Source of the DNA: Mycolicibacterium sphagni
GTDB lineage: Bacteria; Actinomycetota; Actinomycetes; Mycobacteriales; Mycobacteriaceae
Assembly (NCBI RefSeq): GCF_002250655.1
Contig: NZ_NOZR01000007.1
Location: forward strand, 1 to 64,000
Reading direction: 5' to 3'
Length of the DNA stretch: 64,000 bases
This document shows positions 28,646 to 38,595 of the stretch, piece by piece (position 1 is the stretch's first letter; every line of letters begins with the position of its first letter). A program made the translations under genes and the position numbers. The notes beneath the pieces were generated by a model. That model had not been told where the DNA came from. It made no database searches and was given only the letters and a program-made list of their open reading frames with translations.

Positions 28646-29836
28646 TCATGCGGCCCGGCGCGTGCAAATGCTGGCCATCTCCAGCAACGCAGCCCTTATC
28701 AATCCGTTGATCCCGCTGCCGTCTAGTGCCTCTTGCGCGGCCTGGACGCGGTCGGCGATGAGCCCTTCGATGTGTTGCACGGCGCCCGTTGCGAGGATCA
28801 GGCTCCGCCAGCGCTCCAGATCGGTGTCATCGAGGTGCTGGGTGTTGATCAGTTCGCCGAATTGCGCACGTGTCGACGGGTCAGCCATCTGCTGCGCCGC
28901 AACCATGACGCTGGTGGCCTTACGTTCGAGGAGATCTCCGCCATTCGGTTTGCCCGTCGTCGCGGGCGAGCCAAAGATGCCCAGGAGGTCGTCGCGCAGC
29001 TGGAATGCCTCGCCGACCGCTAGGCCATACTCTCCGAGCCGGGCCAGGGTTTGCTCGTGGCACCCTGCCATTGCCGCGCCGAGCTCCAAGGGCCGGCGCA
29101 CGGTGTAATTGCCCGATTTCATGCGCGCTACGCGCAGCACGGACTCCAGGGTTGGAGATGTACGTATATCCAGCACCAGATCGGCGAACTGGCCCGCCGC
29201 GAGCTCGGTACGCATGGCGTCATAGCGGGGCCATGCGCGTTCGAGCTGTTCGGCTCCCAACCCACTTTCCCGCAGCACCCGGTCTGCCCAGATCAGGCAC
29301 AAATCACCCAGCAGCACCGCCGCGGATTCGCCAAACCGGCGAGACGATCCGGAATGGCCACTGCGCTCATGCCACGCGGCGAGCTGGATATGTGCGGCTG
29401 GACGTCCGCGCCGAGACGGCGAATTGTCCATCACATCGTCCTGCAACAACGCGAACGCGTGAATCAACTCGAGACTTCCGGTCGCTGAAAGGGCGGCGTC
29501 GTCGGGCGGCGCTCCGCACAGCCAGCCCAGGTACATGAACGTTGATCGCAAGCACTTGCCGCCGTTCACGAACTCCAGGAGCAACTCCCCGGCCGCGTCC
29601 ACGCCGCAATCACCCAACGTGTCAGCGCACCGGGCAGCGATGAACTCTGTGATCTGCGACAGGACTGCTTGCCTCAAATCCGCTCGCCAGGAGTCGAATT
29701 GGTCGAATTCTGGCAGGCGAGGCGTGCTGGATCGTGTGGGATCGGCCACCGTCATCTGCGGAAATTCGCGCACGTTGCCCACCAACACTCCCTCGAGACG
29801 ACGGCTCGGCGGCGACTCGCGATGCCGTTGATTCAC
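28646..29836 (-). CDS. crtE: geranylgeranyl diphosphate synthase
   Basis: A 396-residue trans-prenyltransferase. The first aspartate-rich motif is LLQDDVMDNSPSRRG (DDVMD at residues 133-137) and the second is FQLRDDLLGIFG. GGKCLRSTFMYLG carries the IPP-binding GGKxxR. It makes C20 GGPP for CrtB. GTG 29836 has GAAGGG eight bases upstream; ATG 29755 would remove 27 residues and lacks a ribosome site. It is the first gene of the minus-strand carotenoid operon, and an AT-rich control element lies 70 bases upstream. Confidence 0.92.
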   Translation of the reverse strand: MNQRHRESPPSRRLEGVLVGNVREFPQMTVADPTRSSTPRLPEFDQFDSWRADLRQAVLSQITEFIAARCADTLGDCGVDAAGELLLEFVNGGKCLRSTFMYLGWLCGAPPDDAALSATGSLELIHAFALLQDDVMDNSPSRRGRPAAHIQLAAWHERSGHSGSSRRFGESAAVLLGDLCLIWADRVLRESGLGAEQLERAWPRYDAMRTELAAGQFADLVLDIRTSPTLESVLRVARMKSGNYTVRRPLELGAAMAGCHEQTLARLGEYGLAVGEAFQLRDDLLGIFGSPATTGKPNGGDLLERKATSVMVAAQQMADPSTRAQFGELINTQHLDDTDLERWRSLILATGAVQHIEGLIADRVQAAQEALDGSGINGLIRAALLEMASICTRRAA

Positions 29837-29906
29837 CTATGCAACCCTTCGCCGAGACACTGGCTGCACACTCAGCACGATGGTGTCCTAGCGATGGCCA
29901 GCCTAA

Positions 29907-29941
29907 TTCACTTATTTAATGATTAATTTAATGAATGACTG
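29907..29941. promoter_or_regulatory. AT-rich element upstream of crtE, shared with the mmpL/idi2 region
   Basis: The sequence begins TTCACTTATTTAATGAT and ends TTTAATGAATGACTG. It contains a direct repeat ATTTAATGA spaced by TTA. Its first 17 bases differ at three positions from 19367-19383, which lies at nearly the same distance and orientation upstream of mmpL (66 versus 70 bases). It also resembles 19441-19476. An operator or common promoter is inferred. Confidence 0.5.
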
Positions 29942-30027
29942 AGATTCGCGCCACCCGTCTGGCGGCAGCCCACTAGTTAGGCGTGCCTCCCTAGCTTGTT
30001 ACCGGCGGGTAAGTTCATACTGGATCG

Positions 30028-31758
30028 ATGGAGCCGAATTTCGACGTGCTGATCATCGGTTCGGGTTTCGGCGGCAGCGTCAGCGCGCTGCGGCTGACCG
30101 AAAAGGGCTACAAGGTCGGCGTTCTGGAGGCCGGTCGCCGTTACGCCGACCATCAGTTCGCCAAGACGTCCTGGCGACTGCGTGAATTCCTCTGGGCGCC
30201 CCGTCTGGGCTGCTACGGCATTCAGCGGATCCACCTCCTGCGAAACGTGATGATCCTGGCCGGCGCCGGTGTCGGCGGCGGTTCGCTGAACTACGCGAAC
30301 ACTCTCTACGTACCCCCGGATCCCTTCTTCAACGATCCGCAGTGGAAGAACATCACCGACTGGCGTGCCGAACTGATGCCGCATTACGACCAAGCCCAGC
30401 GAATGCTGGGTGTGGTCGCCAACCCGACGTTCACCGACGCCGACCGCATCATGAAGGAAGTGGCCGACGAGATGGGCGTTGGCGATACCTTCACGCCTAC
30501 CCCGGTAGGGGTGTTCTTCGGCGTCAACGGTGAGAAGACGCCGGGCAAGACGGTGCCCGACCCCTACTTCGGCGGTGCCGGACCTGCCCGCACCGGCTGC
30601 ATCGAGTGCGGGGAGTGCATGACGGGCTGCCGGCACGGCGCGAAGAACACTCTGGTCAAGAACTATCTCGGTCTGGCAGAACGCGCTGGCGCACAAGTCT
30701 TTCCGATGACCACCGTCACCGGATTCACGCAACGGCCCGACGGCACCTGGGAGATCCACACGGCGCGGACCGGTCGGTGGGTCCGCAAGGACCGTCGCAC
30801 GTTCACCGCCCGCCATCTCATCCTGGCCGCAGGGACCTGGGGCACCCAGCAATTGCTGTTCAAGATGCGCGACGGCGGCAAGCTGCCCAAGCTCTCCGAC
30901 AAGCTCGGGGTGCTGACCCGCACCAACTCGGAATCCATTGTGGGAGCTGGACGCCTGGAGGCTCGTCCCGATCTGGACCTCACCCACGGGGTGGCCATCA
31001 CGTCGTCCATTCACCCCACTCCGGACACCCATGTCGAACCCTGCCGCTACGGTAAGGGCTCCAATGCGATGGGCCTGCTCCAGACGCTCATGACCGACGG
31101 CCCCGGCCCGGAAGGCAGCGATGTGCCGCGCTGGAAGCAGTTGTTCACCAACGCATCCGAGGACCCGAAGGCCATGCTGCGAATGCTGAGCCCGCGCCGC
31201 TGGAGTGAGCGCACCATGATCTCGTTGGTCATGCAGCATCTGGACAACTCGATCACCACCTATACCAAACGCGGGGTGTTCGGGCTGCGTCGAATGACGA
31301 GCAAGCAGGGCCACGGCCAACCCAACCCGACCTGGATTCCGGCCGGCAACAAGGTCACTCGCCGGATCGCCGAGAAGATCGACGGGGTTGCCGGCGGCAC
31401 CTGGGGTGAGTTGTTCAACATTCCACTGACCGCACACTTCCTCGGTGGTGCCGCCATCGGCGATACCGCCGAGCACGGCGTCATCGATCCCTACCAGCGC
31501 GTCTACGGCTACCCGACGCTGCACGTGATGGACGGCGCAGCGATCTCGGCCAATCTCGGCGTCAACCCGTCGCTGTCGATCACCGCGCAGGCCGAGCGGG
31601 CAACATCGTTGTGGCCGAACAAAGATGAGGACGACCAGCGTCCCGTTCAAGGACAGCCTTATCGCCGGCTGGCAGCGGTCGAACCGAAGAATCCTGTGGT
31701 ACCCGTCGATGCGCCGGGCGGGCTGCGTCGCCTGCCGATCGAGCCGATCGGCAGTTAG
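30028..31758 (+). CDS. choD: cholesterol oxidase-family GMC oxidoreductase ChoD
   Basis: A 576-residue GMC flavoprotein close to M. tuberculosis ChoD over its whole length as I recall it. The FAD motif is DVLIIGSGFGGSVSALRL; GAGVGGGSLNYANTLY and GCIECGECMTGCRHGAKNT are characteristic, the latter a cysteine cluster. The C-terminal GMC region is FLGGAAIGDTAEHGVIDPY with DGAAISANLGVNPSLSI. It is annotated as oxidising 3-beta-hydroxysterols, although its role in mycobacterial cholesterol use is debated. ATG 30028 has CATACT seven bases before it, hinting at a leaderless transcript. Its stop overlaps the convergent GH65 stop. Confidence 0.92.
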   Translation: MEPNFDVLIIGSGFGGSVSALRLTEKGYKVGVLEAGRRYADHQFAKTSWRLREFLWAPRLGCYGIQRIHLLRNVMILAGAGVGGGSLNYANTLYVPPDPFFNDPQWKNITDWRAELMPHYDQAQRMLGVVANPTFTDADRIMKEVADEMGVGDTFTPTPVGVFFGVNGEKTPGKTVPDPYFGGAGPARTGCIECGECMTGCRHGAKNTLVKNYLGLAERAGAQVFPMTTVTGFTQRPDGTWEIHTARTGRWVRKDRRTFTARHLILAAGTWGTQQLLFKMRDGGKLPKLSDKLGVLTRTNSESIVGAGRLEARPDLDLTHGVAITSSIHPTPDTHVEPCRYGKGSNAMGLLQTLMTDGPGPEGSDVPRWKQLFTNASEDPKAMLRMLSPRRWSERTMISLVMQHLDNSITTYTKRGVFGLRRMTSKQGHGQPNPTWIPAGNKVTRRIAEKIDGVAGGTWGELFNIPLTAHFLGGAAIGDTAEHGVIDPYQRVYGYPTLHVMDGAAISANLGVNPSLSITAQAERATSLWPNKDEDDQRPVQGQPYRRLAAVEPKNPVVPVDAPGGLRRLPIEPIGS

Positions 31759-34112
31759 TCCTGCTCGATGTGCCGGCGCGGCGCGCGCCCGGCCGGCTGT
31801 TCGGGTGCGGGCAGCAATGGCTGGCGGGTCCGCAATGCCACCGTCGTCGTACTCTGGGTGGTCAACGTGAGCTCTTCACCGGCGTGCCGGATCGTGAGCT
31901 GGCCGTGGGGCCCGTCGCGCAGCGTATACGTCACCTCACGGTGTTCGATCTCGGCGGCGACTCGGTAGTTACGCCAGCGCACACCGAACTTCAGACGTGA
32001 GATCTCCTGAGGCAGTTGAGGATCCAGCGACAGAATATGTTCGTCGTCCCGCAGTCCGCCGAAGCCGGCAACCAGTGCGGTCCACGTTCCGGCCAGCGAC
32101 GCCATGTGCAGGCCGTCGCGGGTGTTGTTGTGCAGATCCCGAAGGTCGATCAAGGCCGCCTCCTTGGTGTAGGCGTGCGCCAGCTCCAGGTGACCGACCT
32201 CGGCGCACATCACCGCCTGAGTGCAGGCCGACAGCGACGAGTCACGCACCGTGCGGCGCTCGTAATAGTCGACGTTGCGGGCCTTCTGATCATCGGTGAA
32301 CGCATGACTGCACCACTGCATCGCCAGCACCAGATCGGGTTGCTTGATCACCTGGGCGGGGTAGAGCCGCACGTAAGGCTGATGCAGCAGCAGCGGATAG
32401 GTGGTGTTGGCGTCAAAGTCCCACTCCTGCAGCCTGGTGAAGCCGTCACATTGCGGGTGCACACCCAGGACCTCGTCGTAGGGAATGTGCGCCTTGGCGG
32501 CGGCCTCGCGCCAGGCCGCCGTCTCCTCGGTGGTCACCTCCATCTCGCGGGCCGAATCCGGATTGCGGTCACACGCCTCGACGGCCGTGCGGAGGTTGTG
32601 TGCGGCCATCAAATTGGTGAACACGTTGTCGCGCACCACCGCGGTGTATTCGTCGGGTCCGGTGACACCGTCGAGATGCCACACGCCGTCGCGGTCGTGG
32701 TGGCCGAGTGAGATCCACAGTCGTGCGGTCTCCACGAGAACCGCCAGCCCGCAGTCGGATTCCAACGAATGATCGCCGGTGACTGTTCGATACCGTTCGA
32801 AGGCCATCGCGATATCGGCGTTGACGTGCCAAGCCGCGGTGCCTGCCGGCCAGTAGGCCGAGCACTCCTCCCCGCGGATCGTCCGCCACGGGAATGCTGC
32901 ACCCTTGAGGTCCAGCTGCTCGGCCCGGCTCTTGGCCAGATCGAGAATCGAGGCGCGCCAGCGCAATGCGTCGGCGGCCGCCTCGGGTTTGGTGTAGGTC
33001 AGCACCGGCAACACGAAGCCCTCAGTGTCCCAAAAGGCATGGCCGTCATAGCCCGGCCCGGTGAGCCCCTTGCCCGCGATCGCCCGGCGCTCGGCGCGGG
33101 CGCTGGCCTGCATCACATGGAACAGTCCGAACCGCACCGCCTGCTGGCAGCCCGGGTCGCCGTCGACTTCGACATCGGCGCAGTCCCAGTACTCGTCGAG
33201 ATACGTGCGCTGTGCGTCCAGGAGGCCCTGCCAACCGGTGTATCGCGCCCCGGCCAGCGCGCCGGCCACCTGGTCGTGCAGTGCGGGCCGGGACCGCAGG
33301 CTCGACCAGCCGTAGGACAGGAACTTCACGATGCGCAGCTGCTGCCCGGGTCGCAGACCGCAGATGATGGTGGTGCGGGCCAGGTTTTCTGCGGCCATCG
33401 CGTCGACTTCCACCCGGCCGGCAACCTCCACCAGGTGGTCCATCGCGGCAGCCATCATCAGACGGCTCGCCTTGGTGCGGTGCACCAGCAGTGAGCCGTC
33501 CTCGGTGGTTTCGTGGTGGACCGGCTCCAGCGGATGCTTGAGCGCCGCCGACACCCTCGGATCGTTGGATTGCTCGGGCTGATCTTCGTTGGCTACCAGC
33601 TCGGATTGCACAGTGACACGGGTGAATTCGTCGACCGCTTCCACCAGGTACTCGATGGCCGCCACTGATCGATGCACCAGCGACACCAGTCGCGTCGACA
33701 CCAGCCTGATCTTTTTGCCCGCCGGTGAACGCCAGAGGACTTGCCGGGTCAGGGTTCCGGCGCGCAGGTCGAGGATCCGCTCGTGCTCGTCGAGGTCGCC
33801 GTAGCGCACGTCGAACGGCTCGTCATCGACCAGCAATCGCAGGATCTTCCCGTTGGTCACGTCGACGATCGTCTGACCGTCCTCGGGATAACCGAAACCG
33901 GACTCGGCGTAGGGCAGCGGCCGGGTTTCGTAAAACGAGTTCAGGTAGGTTCCGGGGATACCGAAGGGCTCGCCCTCGTCGAGGTTGCCGCGTAATCCGA
34001 TGTGCCCGTTGGACAATGCGAACAGCGACTCCGACTGGGCCAGCTGGTCGAGGTTCAGGTGAGTCTCCCGGACCTGCCACGGCTCGATCGGGAACGCGTC
34101 GCCGTTGATCAC
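31755..34112 (-). CDS. glycoside hydrolase family 65 phosphorylase-type enzyme
   Basis: A 785-residue GH65 protein (Rv3401-like). An N-terminal beta-sandwich (to about residue 270) starts [21 protein letters not shown]. The (alpha/alpha)6 catalytic barrel has [12 protein letters not shown] and [19 protein letters not shown], the latter holding the catalytic glutamate. [19 protein letters not shown] resembles the phosphate-binding loop. Family enzymes phosphorolyse maltose, trehalose or kojibiose to beta-glucose 1-phosphate. GTG 34112 overlaps the stop of the beta-phosphoglucomutase gene (GTGA), the expected partner that turns beta-glucose 1-phosphate into glucose 6-phosphate. Confidence 0.9.
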   Translation of the reverse strand: MINGDAFPIEPWQVRETHLNLDQLAQSESLFALSNGHIGLRGNLDEGEPFGIPGTYLNSFYETRPLPYAESGFGYPEDGQTIVDVTNGKILRLLVDDEPFDVRYGDLDEHERILDLRAGTLTRQVLWRSPAGKKIRLVSTRLVSLVHRSVAAIEYLVEAVDEFTRVTVQSELVANEDQPEQSNDPRVSAALKHPLEPVHHETTEDGSLLVHRTKASRLMMAAAMDHLVEVAGRVEVDAMAAENLARTTIICGLRPGQQLRIVKFLSYGWSSLRSRPALHDQVAGALAGARYTGWQGLLDAQRTYLDEYWDCADVEVDGDPGCQQAVRFGLFHVMQASARAERRAIAGKGLTGPGYDGHAFWDTEGFVLPVLTYTKPEAAADALRWRASILDLAKSRAEQLDLKGAAFPWRTIRGEECSAYWPAGTAAWHVNADIAMAFERYRTVTGDHSLESDCGLAVLVETARLWISLGHHDRDGVWHLDGVTGPDEYTAVVRDNVFTNLMAAHNLRTAVEACDRNPDSAREMEVTTEETAAWREAAAKAHIPYDEVLGVHPQCDGFTRLQEWDFDANTTYPLLLHQPYVRLYPAQVIKQPDLVLAMQWCSHAFTDDQKARNVDYYERRTVRDSSLSACTQAVMCAEVGHLELAHAYTKEAALIDLRDLHNNTRDGLHMASLAGTWTALVAGFGGLRDDEHILSLDPQLPQEISRLKFGVRWRNYRVAAEIEHREVTYTLRDGPHGQLTIRHAGEELTLTTQSTTTVALRTRQPLLPAPEQPAGRAPRRHIEQD

Positions 34113-34852
34113 TGCGGCTCGAGTAATTGTGCGAGGTCGGTGACCACGACGTCGGCGCCGTTGCGCAGCAACGCATCCGCATGCTGCAGGCGATCCACCC
34201 CCACCACGAACCCGAATTTCCCGGCTCGGCCCGCCGCGACTCCGGCGAGGGCGTCCTCGAACACCGCCGTATGTGCCGGATCGACGTCGAGCAGCTGCGC
34301 GCCCCGCAGGAACGAATCGGGTGCCGGCTTGCCACGCAGGTGCTCGTCACGAATGGTGTTGCCGTCGACTCGTTGCTGCACCAGGTCATCCAGCCCGGTG
34401 ATCTGCAGGACTTGGCGGGTGTTGGCGCTGGAAGACACCACCCCCGCCGGTATGCCCGCTTCGTGCGCGGCTTCCAGGTAGCGCCGCGATCCGTCGAACA
34501 CGTCGACACCGTTCTTCTTCACAAGCTGCTGGAACAAGGCATTCTTGCGGTTGCCCAGACCTTCGACTGTTTCGGCGGTGGACGGGTCGGACGGGTCGCC
34601 CTCGGGCAGCTCGATGTTGCGACTGGCCAGAAACGATCGGACACCGTCCTGGCGCGGTTTGCCGTCGATGTAGGTGCGGTAGTCCTTGTCCGGATCGAAT
34701 GGCACGAACGCGGTGTGGGCCCGCTGGGCCCGCCGCTCGAGATAATCGTCGAACATGGCCTTCCAGGCCTGGGTGTGCACTCGCGCGGTGTCGGTGAGGA
34801 CGCCGTCGAGATCGAACAAACAGGCCGTCACCCCGTCGGGCAGTCCCAGCAC
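34109..34852 (-). CDS. beta-phosphoglucomutase-family HAD hydrolase
   Basis: A 247-residue HAD protein (Rv3400-like). Motif I is [15 protein letters not shown], with the nucleophile and general acid aspartates. The cap region includes [18 protein letters not shown], typical of beta-phosphoglucomutase. Motif II is VVSSSANT, and motif III/IV is KPAPDSF with [15 protein letters not shown]. It should convert beta-glucose 1-phosphate to glucose 6-phosphate. It is the first gene of a two-gene operon with the GH65 enzyme. ATG 34852 gives a normal N-terminus. Confidence 0.9.
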   Translation of the reverse strand: MLGLPDGVTACLFDLDGVLTDTARVHTQAWKAMFDDYLERRAQRAHTAFVPFDPDKDYRTYIDGKPRQDGVRSFLASRNIELPEGDPSDPSTAETVEGLGNRKNALFQQLVKKNGVDVFDGSRRYLEAAHEAGIPAGVVSSSANTRQVLQITGLDDLVQQRVDGNTIRDEHLRGKPAPDSFLRGAQLLDVDPAHTAVFEDALAGVAAGRAGKFGFVVGVDRLQHADALLRNGADVVVTDLAQLLEPQ

Positions 34853-34891
34853 ACTGAGCTCCTTTGCTTAATCCCCTGCTCTCCATTCCCG

Positions 34892-34907
34892 TTCTCGCTG
34901 GAGAACA
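34892..34907. promoter_or_regulatory. perfect 16-bp palindrome upstream of the phosphomutase-GH65 operon
   Basis: GTTCTC-GCTG-GAGAAC lies 39 bases upstream of the phosphomutase start codon. Position and symmetry suit a repressor operator. It could equally be a small hairpin ending the HSL-type hydrolase transcript, whose stop is 18 bases away on the same strand. Confidence 0.4.
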
Positions 34908-34925
34908 TGCCTGCTGCGGGCAAAC

Positions 34926-35900
34926 TCAGAGGTGGCTGCGCAGGTGTTCCATCAGGCTGCTGCGAAATGCCTGCATCGCAGGTACTTTGGCGGCCACGCC
35001 ATCGGCACCGTGGTACATCCCCGGTACGGTCACCAGCTCGCATTCGACACCGGCGGCCGTCAGCCGCTCGGCGTAGTCGACGGATTCGTCGTAGAACAGG
35101 TCGAGGTCGCCCACACCGATCCACGCCGGCGCCAGGCCGGACAGGTTTTCTCGCCGCGCCGGGGCCGCATACTCGGGTGCATCCGCTTCGCGTGGTGGCC
35201 GGCCGAGATACGCCGTCCAGCCGAGCCGATTGGAGGCCGGAGTCCACAGGAACCGGCCACGTCCGTCGTGGTCGCCGCGCAACACGGTGCGGTCGTCGAT
35301 CATCGGGTAGGCCATTGCCTGGGCCCGCAACCGGATTCCCTCGTCGTGGGCGCGCTGTGCGACGGCGGCGGTCAGGCCGCCACCGGCGCTCGACCCGGTG
35401 ACCGCGATGCGATCCGGATCGATGCCCAGTTCGGCGGCGTTGTCCCGGATCCAGTACAGGGTGGCCATGCAGTCGTCCAAGCCGGCCGGGAAGGGATCCT
35501 CGGGGGCCAGGCGGTAGTCGGGGGAGACGACGACGGCGCCCAGTGCACGGGCGAGGGCGGCGCTGCCCCTGATCTCCGACTGAGGGGAACCCACCACCAT
35601 GCCGCCGCCGTGGATGTAGAGCACCGCCGCCGAACTTCTGTTTGTGGGCGTCAGCACGAGCACTAGTCGCCCGGCTACCACGCGCTTGGCCAGGGTGACC
35701 CCAGCGCCTGGCGGGATCGGGATGCGGCCGGCCAGTCTGGTGACCTTCAACGACCGCGTGGTGGTGTCGACGGCCAACATCGGCAGCAGCGGGCTGCGCA
35801 GCTCGGCGGGTACGGCGGAGAGGCCGTCGCGGCCCGACAAGTAGCGGCGCAGCGCCAGTGCGGCCACGGCGACGGTCACCGCGGCGGGCAGGGCTTTCAT
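34926..35900 (-). CDS. alpha/beta hydrolase, hormone-sensitive lipase family
   Basis: A 324-residue esterase/lipase of the HSL (Lip) group. The oxyanion motif is LYIHGGGMVVGS; the nucleophile elbow is VTGSSAGGGLT. SPDYRLAPEDPFPAG is the conserved HSL segment, and the catalytic aspartate and histidine lie in GVGDLDLFYDES and PGMYHGAD. A hydrophobic N-terminus (AVTVAVAALALRRYL) may be a membrane anchor or signal. ATG 35900 (MKALPAAVT) is preferred because the upstream frame runs into the guaA promoter region. It is divergent from guaA by 62 bases. Confidence 0.85.
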   Translation of the reverse strand: MKALPAAVTVAVAALALRRYLSGRDGLSAVPAELRSPLLPMLAVDTTTRSLKVTRLAGRIPIPPGAGVTLAKRVVAGRLVLVLTPTNRSSAAVLYIHGGGMVVGSPQSEIRGSAALARALGAVVVSPDYRLAPEDPFPAGLDDCMATLYWIRDNAAELGIDPDRIAVTGSSAGGGLTAAVAQRAHDEGIRLRAQAMAYPMIDDRTVLRGDHDGRGRFLWTPASNRLGWTAYLGRPPREADAPEYAAPARRENLSGLAPAWIGVGDLDLFYDESVDYAERLTAAGVECELVTVPGMYHGADGVAAKVPAMQAFRSSLMEHLRSHL

Positions 35901-35950
35901 CAGCGAAAGGCTACCTGCGGCGGTGCGGCGGGTCGGCCGATCCGCCGCAC

Positions 35951-35956
35951 TAGACT
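35951..35956 (+). promoter_or_regulatory. -10 box for guaA, probably leaderless
   Basis: TAGACT matches the mycobacterial TANNNT -10 consensus and ends six bases before the GTG start at 35963. That spacing places the transcription start at the first base of the start codon, and no Shine-Dalgarno sequence is present. A leaderless mRNA is therefore likely. Confidence 0.55.
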
Positions 35957-35962
35957 CGATCC

Positions 35963-37555
35963 GTGACATCCTCATCGCCTCGTCCCGTCTTGGTGGTCGA
36001 CTTCGGTGCCCAGTACGCCCAGCTGATCGCCCGGCGAGTCCGGGAAGCCCGGGTGTTCTCCGAGGTCATCCCGCACACCACGACCGTCGAGGAGATCAAG
36101 GCCAAGGATCCGCAGGCCATCGTCCTATCCGGTGGGCCGGCCAGTGTGTACGCCGACGGCGCCCCTCAGCTGGACCCGGCCGTATTCGACCTCGACGTGC
36201 CGGTGTTCGGCATCTGCTACGGCTTTCAGGCCATGGCTCAGGTGCTCGGCGGGACCGTCGCGCGCACGGGCACCAGCGAATACGGACGCACCGAACTGGA
36301 AGTGCTTGGCGGCGAACTGCATTCAGGCCTGCCCGGCAAGCAGCCGGTCTGGATGAGCCACGGCGACGCGGTCACCTCCGCACCGGACGGGTTCGAGGTG
36401 GTGGCCGTCAGCTCCGGAGCACCGGTCGCTGCGTTCGAGGACCGGGCCCGGCGGCTGGCCGGGGTGCAGTACCACCCCGAGGTCATGCACACCCCCCACG
36501 GCCAGCAGATTTTGACCAGATTCCTGCACGACTTCGCCGGGATCGACGCCGCGTGGACGCCGGCCAACATCGCCGAGAGCCTGATTGAGCAGGTGCGCGA
36601 ACAGATCGGCGACGCTCATGCGATCTGCGGATTGTCCGGCGGCGTCGACTCTGCGGTGGCCGCTGCGCTGGTCCAGCGGGCTATCGGAGACCGGCTGACC
36701 TGTGTGTTCGTCGACCACGGACTGTTACGCGCTGGGGAGCGTGAACAGGTACAAAGGGATTTCGTCGCCGCGACAGGTGCCAAGCTGGTCACGATCGACG
36801 CCGAAGAGCGTTTCCTGCAAGCACTTACGGGTGTTCACGATCCCGAAGGTAAACGCAAGATCATCGGCCGCGAGTTCATCCGCGCATTCGAGGGGGCGGT
36901 GCGTGACATCGTGGCCGACGGCGGCCCTGCCGACGAGCGCTCGCCCGAGAAGCCGACTGGAGAGGTCGAATTCCTGGTTCAGGGCACCCTGTATCCCGAC
37001 GTCGTCGAGTCCGGCGGTGGTACGGGGACGGCAAACATCAAGAGCCACCACAATGTTGGCGGTCTGCCGGCAGATCTGAAGTTCAAGCTCGTCGAACCCC
37101 TGCGGCTGCTGTTCAAGGATGAGGTCCGAGCGGTGGGCCGGGAGCTCGGCTTGCCGGAGGAAATCGTTGCCCGCCAGCCCTTCCCGGGGCCCGGGCTGGG
37201 TATCCGGATCGTCGGCGAGGTGACGGCGTCGCGGCTGGACACGCTGCGCCGTGCCGACCTGATCGCCCGCGAGGAGCTGACCTCAGCCGGTCTGGACGGC
37301 CAGATCTGGCAGTGCCCGGTGGTGCTGCTGGCCGACGTCCGTTCGGTCGGTGTGCAGGGCGACGGACGCACCTACGGCCATCCGATCGTGCTGCGGCCGG
37401 TGTCCAGTGAGGACGCCATGACGGCCGACTGGACGCGGGTGCCCTATGAGGTGCTGGAGCGCATCTCCACGCGTATCACCAACGAGGTGCCCGAGGTGAA
37501 CCGGGTGGTGCTCGATGTCACGAGCAAGCCCCCCGGCACCATCGAGTGGGAGTAG
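35963..37555 (+). CDS. guaA: GMP synthase (glutamine-hydrolysing)
   Basis: A 530-residue two-domain enzyme that aminates XMP to GMP. The class I amidotransferase domain (about residues 1-200) has the nucleophile cysteine in [12 protein letters not shown] and the His/Glu pair in [11 protein letters not shown]. The ATP pyrophosphatase domain has the P-loop [14 protein letters not shown], and the C-terminal dimerisation domain has [13 protein letters not shown] and ends GTIEWE. Full length. GTG 35963 appears leaderless. It completes the guanine pathway begun by guaB2. It converges on the class I aldolase gene 13 bases downstream. Confidence 0.96.
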   Translation: MTSSSPRPVLVVDFGAQYAQLIARRVREARVFSEVIPHTTTVEEIKAKDPQAIVLSGGPASVYADGAPQLDPAVFDLDVPVFGICYGFQAMAQVLGGTVARTGTSEYGRTELEVLGGELHSGLPGKQPVWMSHGDAVTSAPDGFEVVAVSSGAPVAAFEDRARRLAGVQYHPEVMHTPHGQQILTRFLHDFAGIDAAWTPANIAESLIEQVREQIGDAHAICGLSGGVDSAVAAALVQRAIGDRLTCVFVDHGLLRAGEREQVQRDFVAATGAKLVTIDAEERFLQALTGVHDPEGKRKIIGREFIRAFEGAVRDIVADGGPADERSPEKPTGEVEFLVQGTLYPDVVESGGGTGTANIKSHHNVGGLPADLKFKLVEPLRLLFKDEVRAVGRELGLPEEIVARQPFPGPGLGIRIVGEVTASRLDTLRRADLIAREELTSAGLDGQIWQCPVVLLADVRSVGVQGDGRTYGHPIVLRPVSSEDAMTADWTRVPYEVLERISTRITNEVPEVNRVVLDVTSKPPGTIEWE

Positions 37556-37568
37556 GACGTGGGAGGGA

Positions 37569-38456
37569 CTAAGTCCCTGAGGCGGCAGCGATTTCGGCGA
37601 TCGCTTCGTCGAGGGTCTTGTCGAACGCGTCGTCGCTCTGCTGCGCGGTCAGCCCCTCGGTCAGCGCCCTTGAGAAGCTGGCGATGACGCCGTGGTTGCG
37701 GGCCAGCCGCTCGCAGGCCTCGGTGCGGGAGTAGCCGCCGGACAGGGCCAGCACCCGCATCACCTTGGGATGCTCGACAAACTCGCGATAGAGGTCGTCG
37801 GTGTCGGGCAGGGTGAGCTTGAGCATCACCTGCTCTTCGGGGCCGAGGGCGTTGAGGCGACTCAGGATTGCGGCCTTGAGCTGTTCTTCGGCCTCGCCCT
37901 TCTTGGGGCTGTGGATGTCGACCTCCGGCTCGATGATCGGCACGAGTCCGGCGCCCAGGATCTGGCGGGCCACCTCGAATTGCTGGTCGACCACCGCGTC
38001 CAGTCCGGCGCCGGGCAGCGTGATGACCGAGCGCATCTTGGTGCCGAAGATGCCCTTGTCGACCGCGCGGGCCAGCAGCTCGTTCAGGCCGCTGATGGGC
38101 TTCATCAACGCAGCGCCGTCGTTCTCGGCCTCAAGACCCTTGTCGACCTTGAGGATCGGCACGACCTTCTTGACGTTCCACAGATAGTCGGCGGTCGGGC
38201 GGCCCTCGATCTCGCGGTCCATGGTCATCTCGAACAGGATCGCGGCGATGATCCGATCCCCGTTGAAGCTCGGGCTGGTGATGATCCGGGTGCGCATCTC
38301 GTGCACCAGATCGAACATCTGCTCGTCGCCGGAGTAGGCGTCCTCGGCGATGCCGTAGAGCTTCAGTGCCTTGGGGGTGCTACCGCCACTCTGATCGAGC
38401 GCGGCAACAAAGCCGGCGCCGTGGGCGACCTTCTCAGCCTGTTCGATGTTCGTCAT
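37569..38456 (-). CDS. class I fructose-bisphosphate aldolase
   Basis: A 295-residue Schiff-base aldolase of the short bacterial class I type. Visible segments are [46 protein letters not shown], the [14 protein letters not shown] loop and [25 protein letters not shown] is the C-terminal phosphate-binding loop. It cleaves fructose 1,6-bisphosphate to triose phosphates without a metal. M. tuberculosis relies mainly on a class II enzyme, so this gene adds capacity. ATG 38456 is chosen because the upstream open frame crosses the LexA box and imuA' on the other strand. Confidence 0.92.
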   Translation of the reverse strand: MTNIEQAEKVAHGAGFVAALDQSGGSTPKALKLYGIAEDAYSGDEQMFDLVHEMRTRIITSPSFNGDRIIAAILFEMTMDREIEGRPTADYLWNVKKVVPILKVDKGLEAENDGAALMKPISGLNELLARAVDKGIFGTKMRSVITLPGAGLDAVVDQQFEVARQILGAGLVPIIEPEVDIHSPKKGEAEEQLKAAILSRLNALGPEEQVMLKLTLPDTDDLYREFVEHPKVMRVLALSGGYSRTEACERLARNHGVIASFSRALTEGLTAQQSDDAFDKTLDEAIAEIAAASGT

Positions 38457-38544
38457 GCCTGCATCGTGCCAGGTGCGTTTTCGGCCCCGTTCGGGGGAGC
38501 GACTCCCGCTTGACGCTGTCGGCGGGGGGGTGTTTACTCGGGTA

Positions 38545-38560
38545 TCGAACATACATTCGA
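38545..38560 (+). promoter_or_regulatory. LexA (SOS) box upstream of imuA'
   Basis: TCGAAC-ATAC-ATTCGA matches the mycobacterial LexA consensus TCGAAC-N4-GTTCGA at 11 of 12 fixed positions. It lies 35 bases before the imuA' ATG. DNA-damage induction of imuA'-imuB is expected. Confidence 0.85.
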
Positions 38561-38595
38561 ACACAGTGAACGCGGATCGCAGCTGGAGGTGGGCG

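Noticed and set aside
29977..31650. 557-codon open frame antisense to choD
   Set aside because: High-GC antisense openness; composition is not protein-like and choD is clearly coding.
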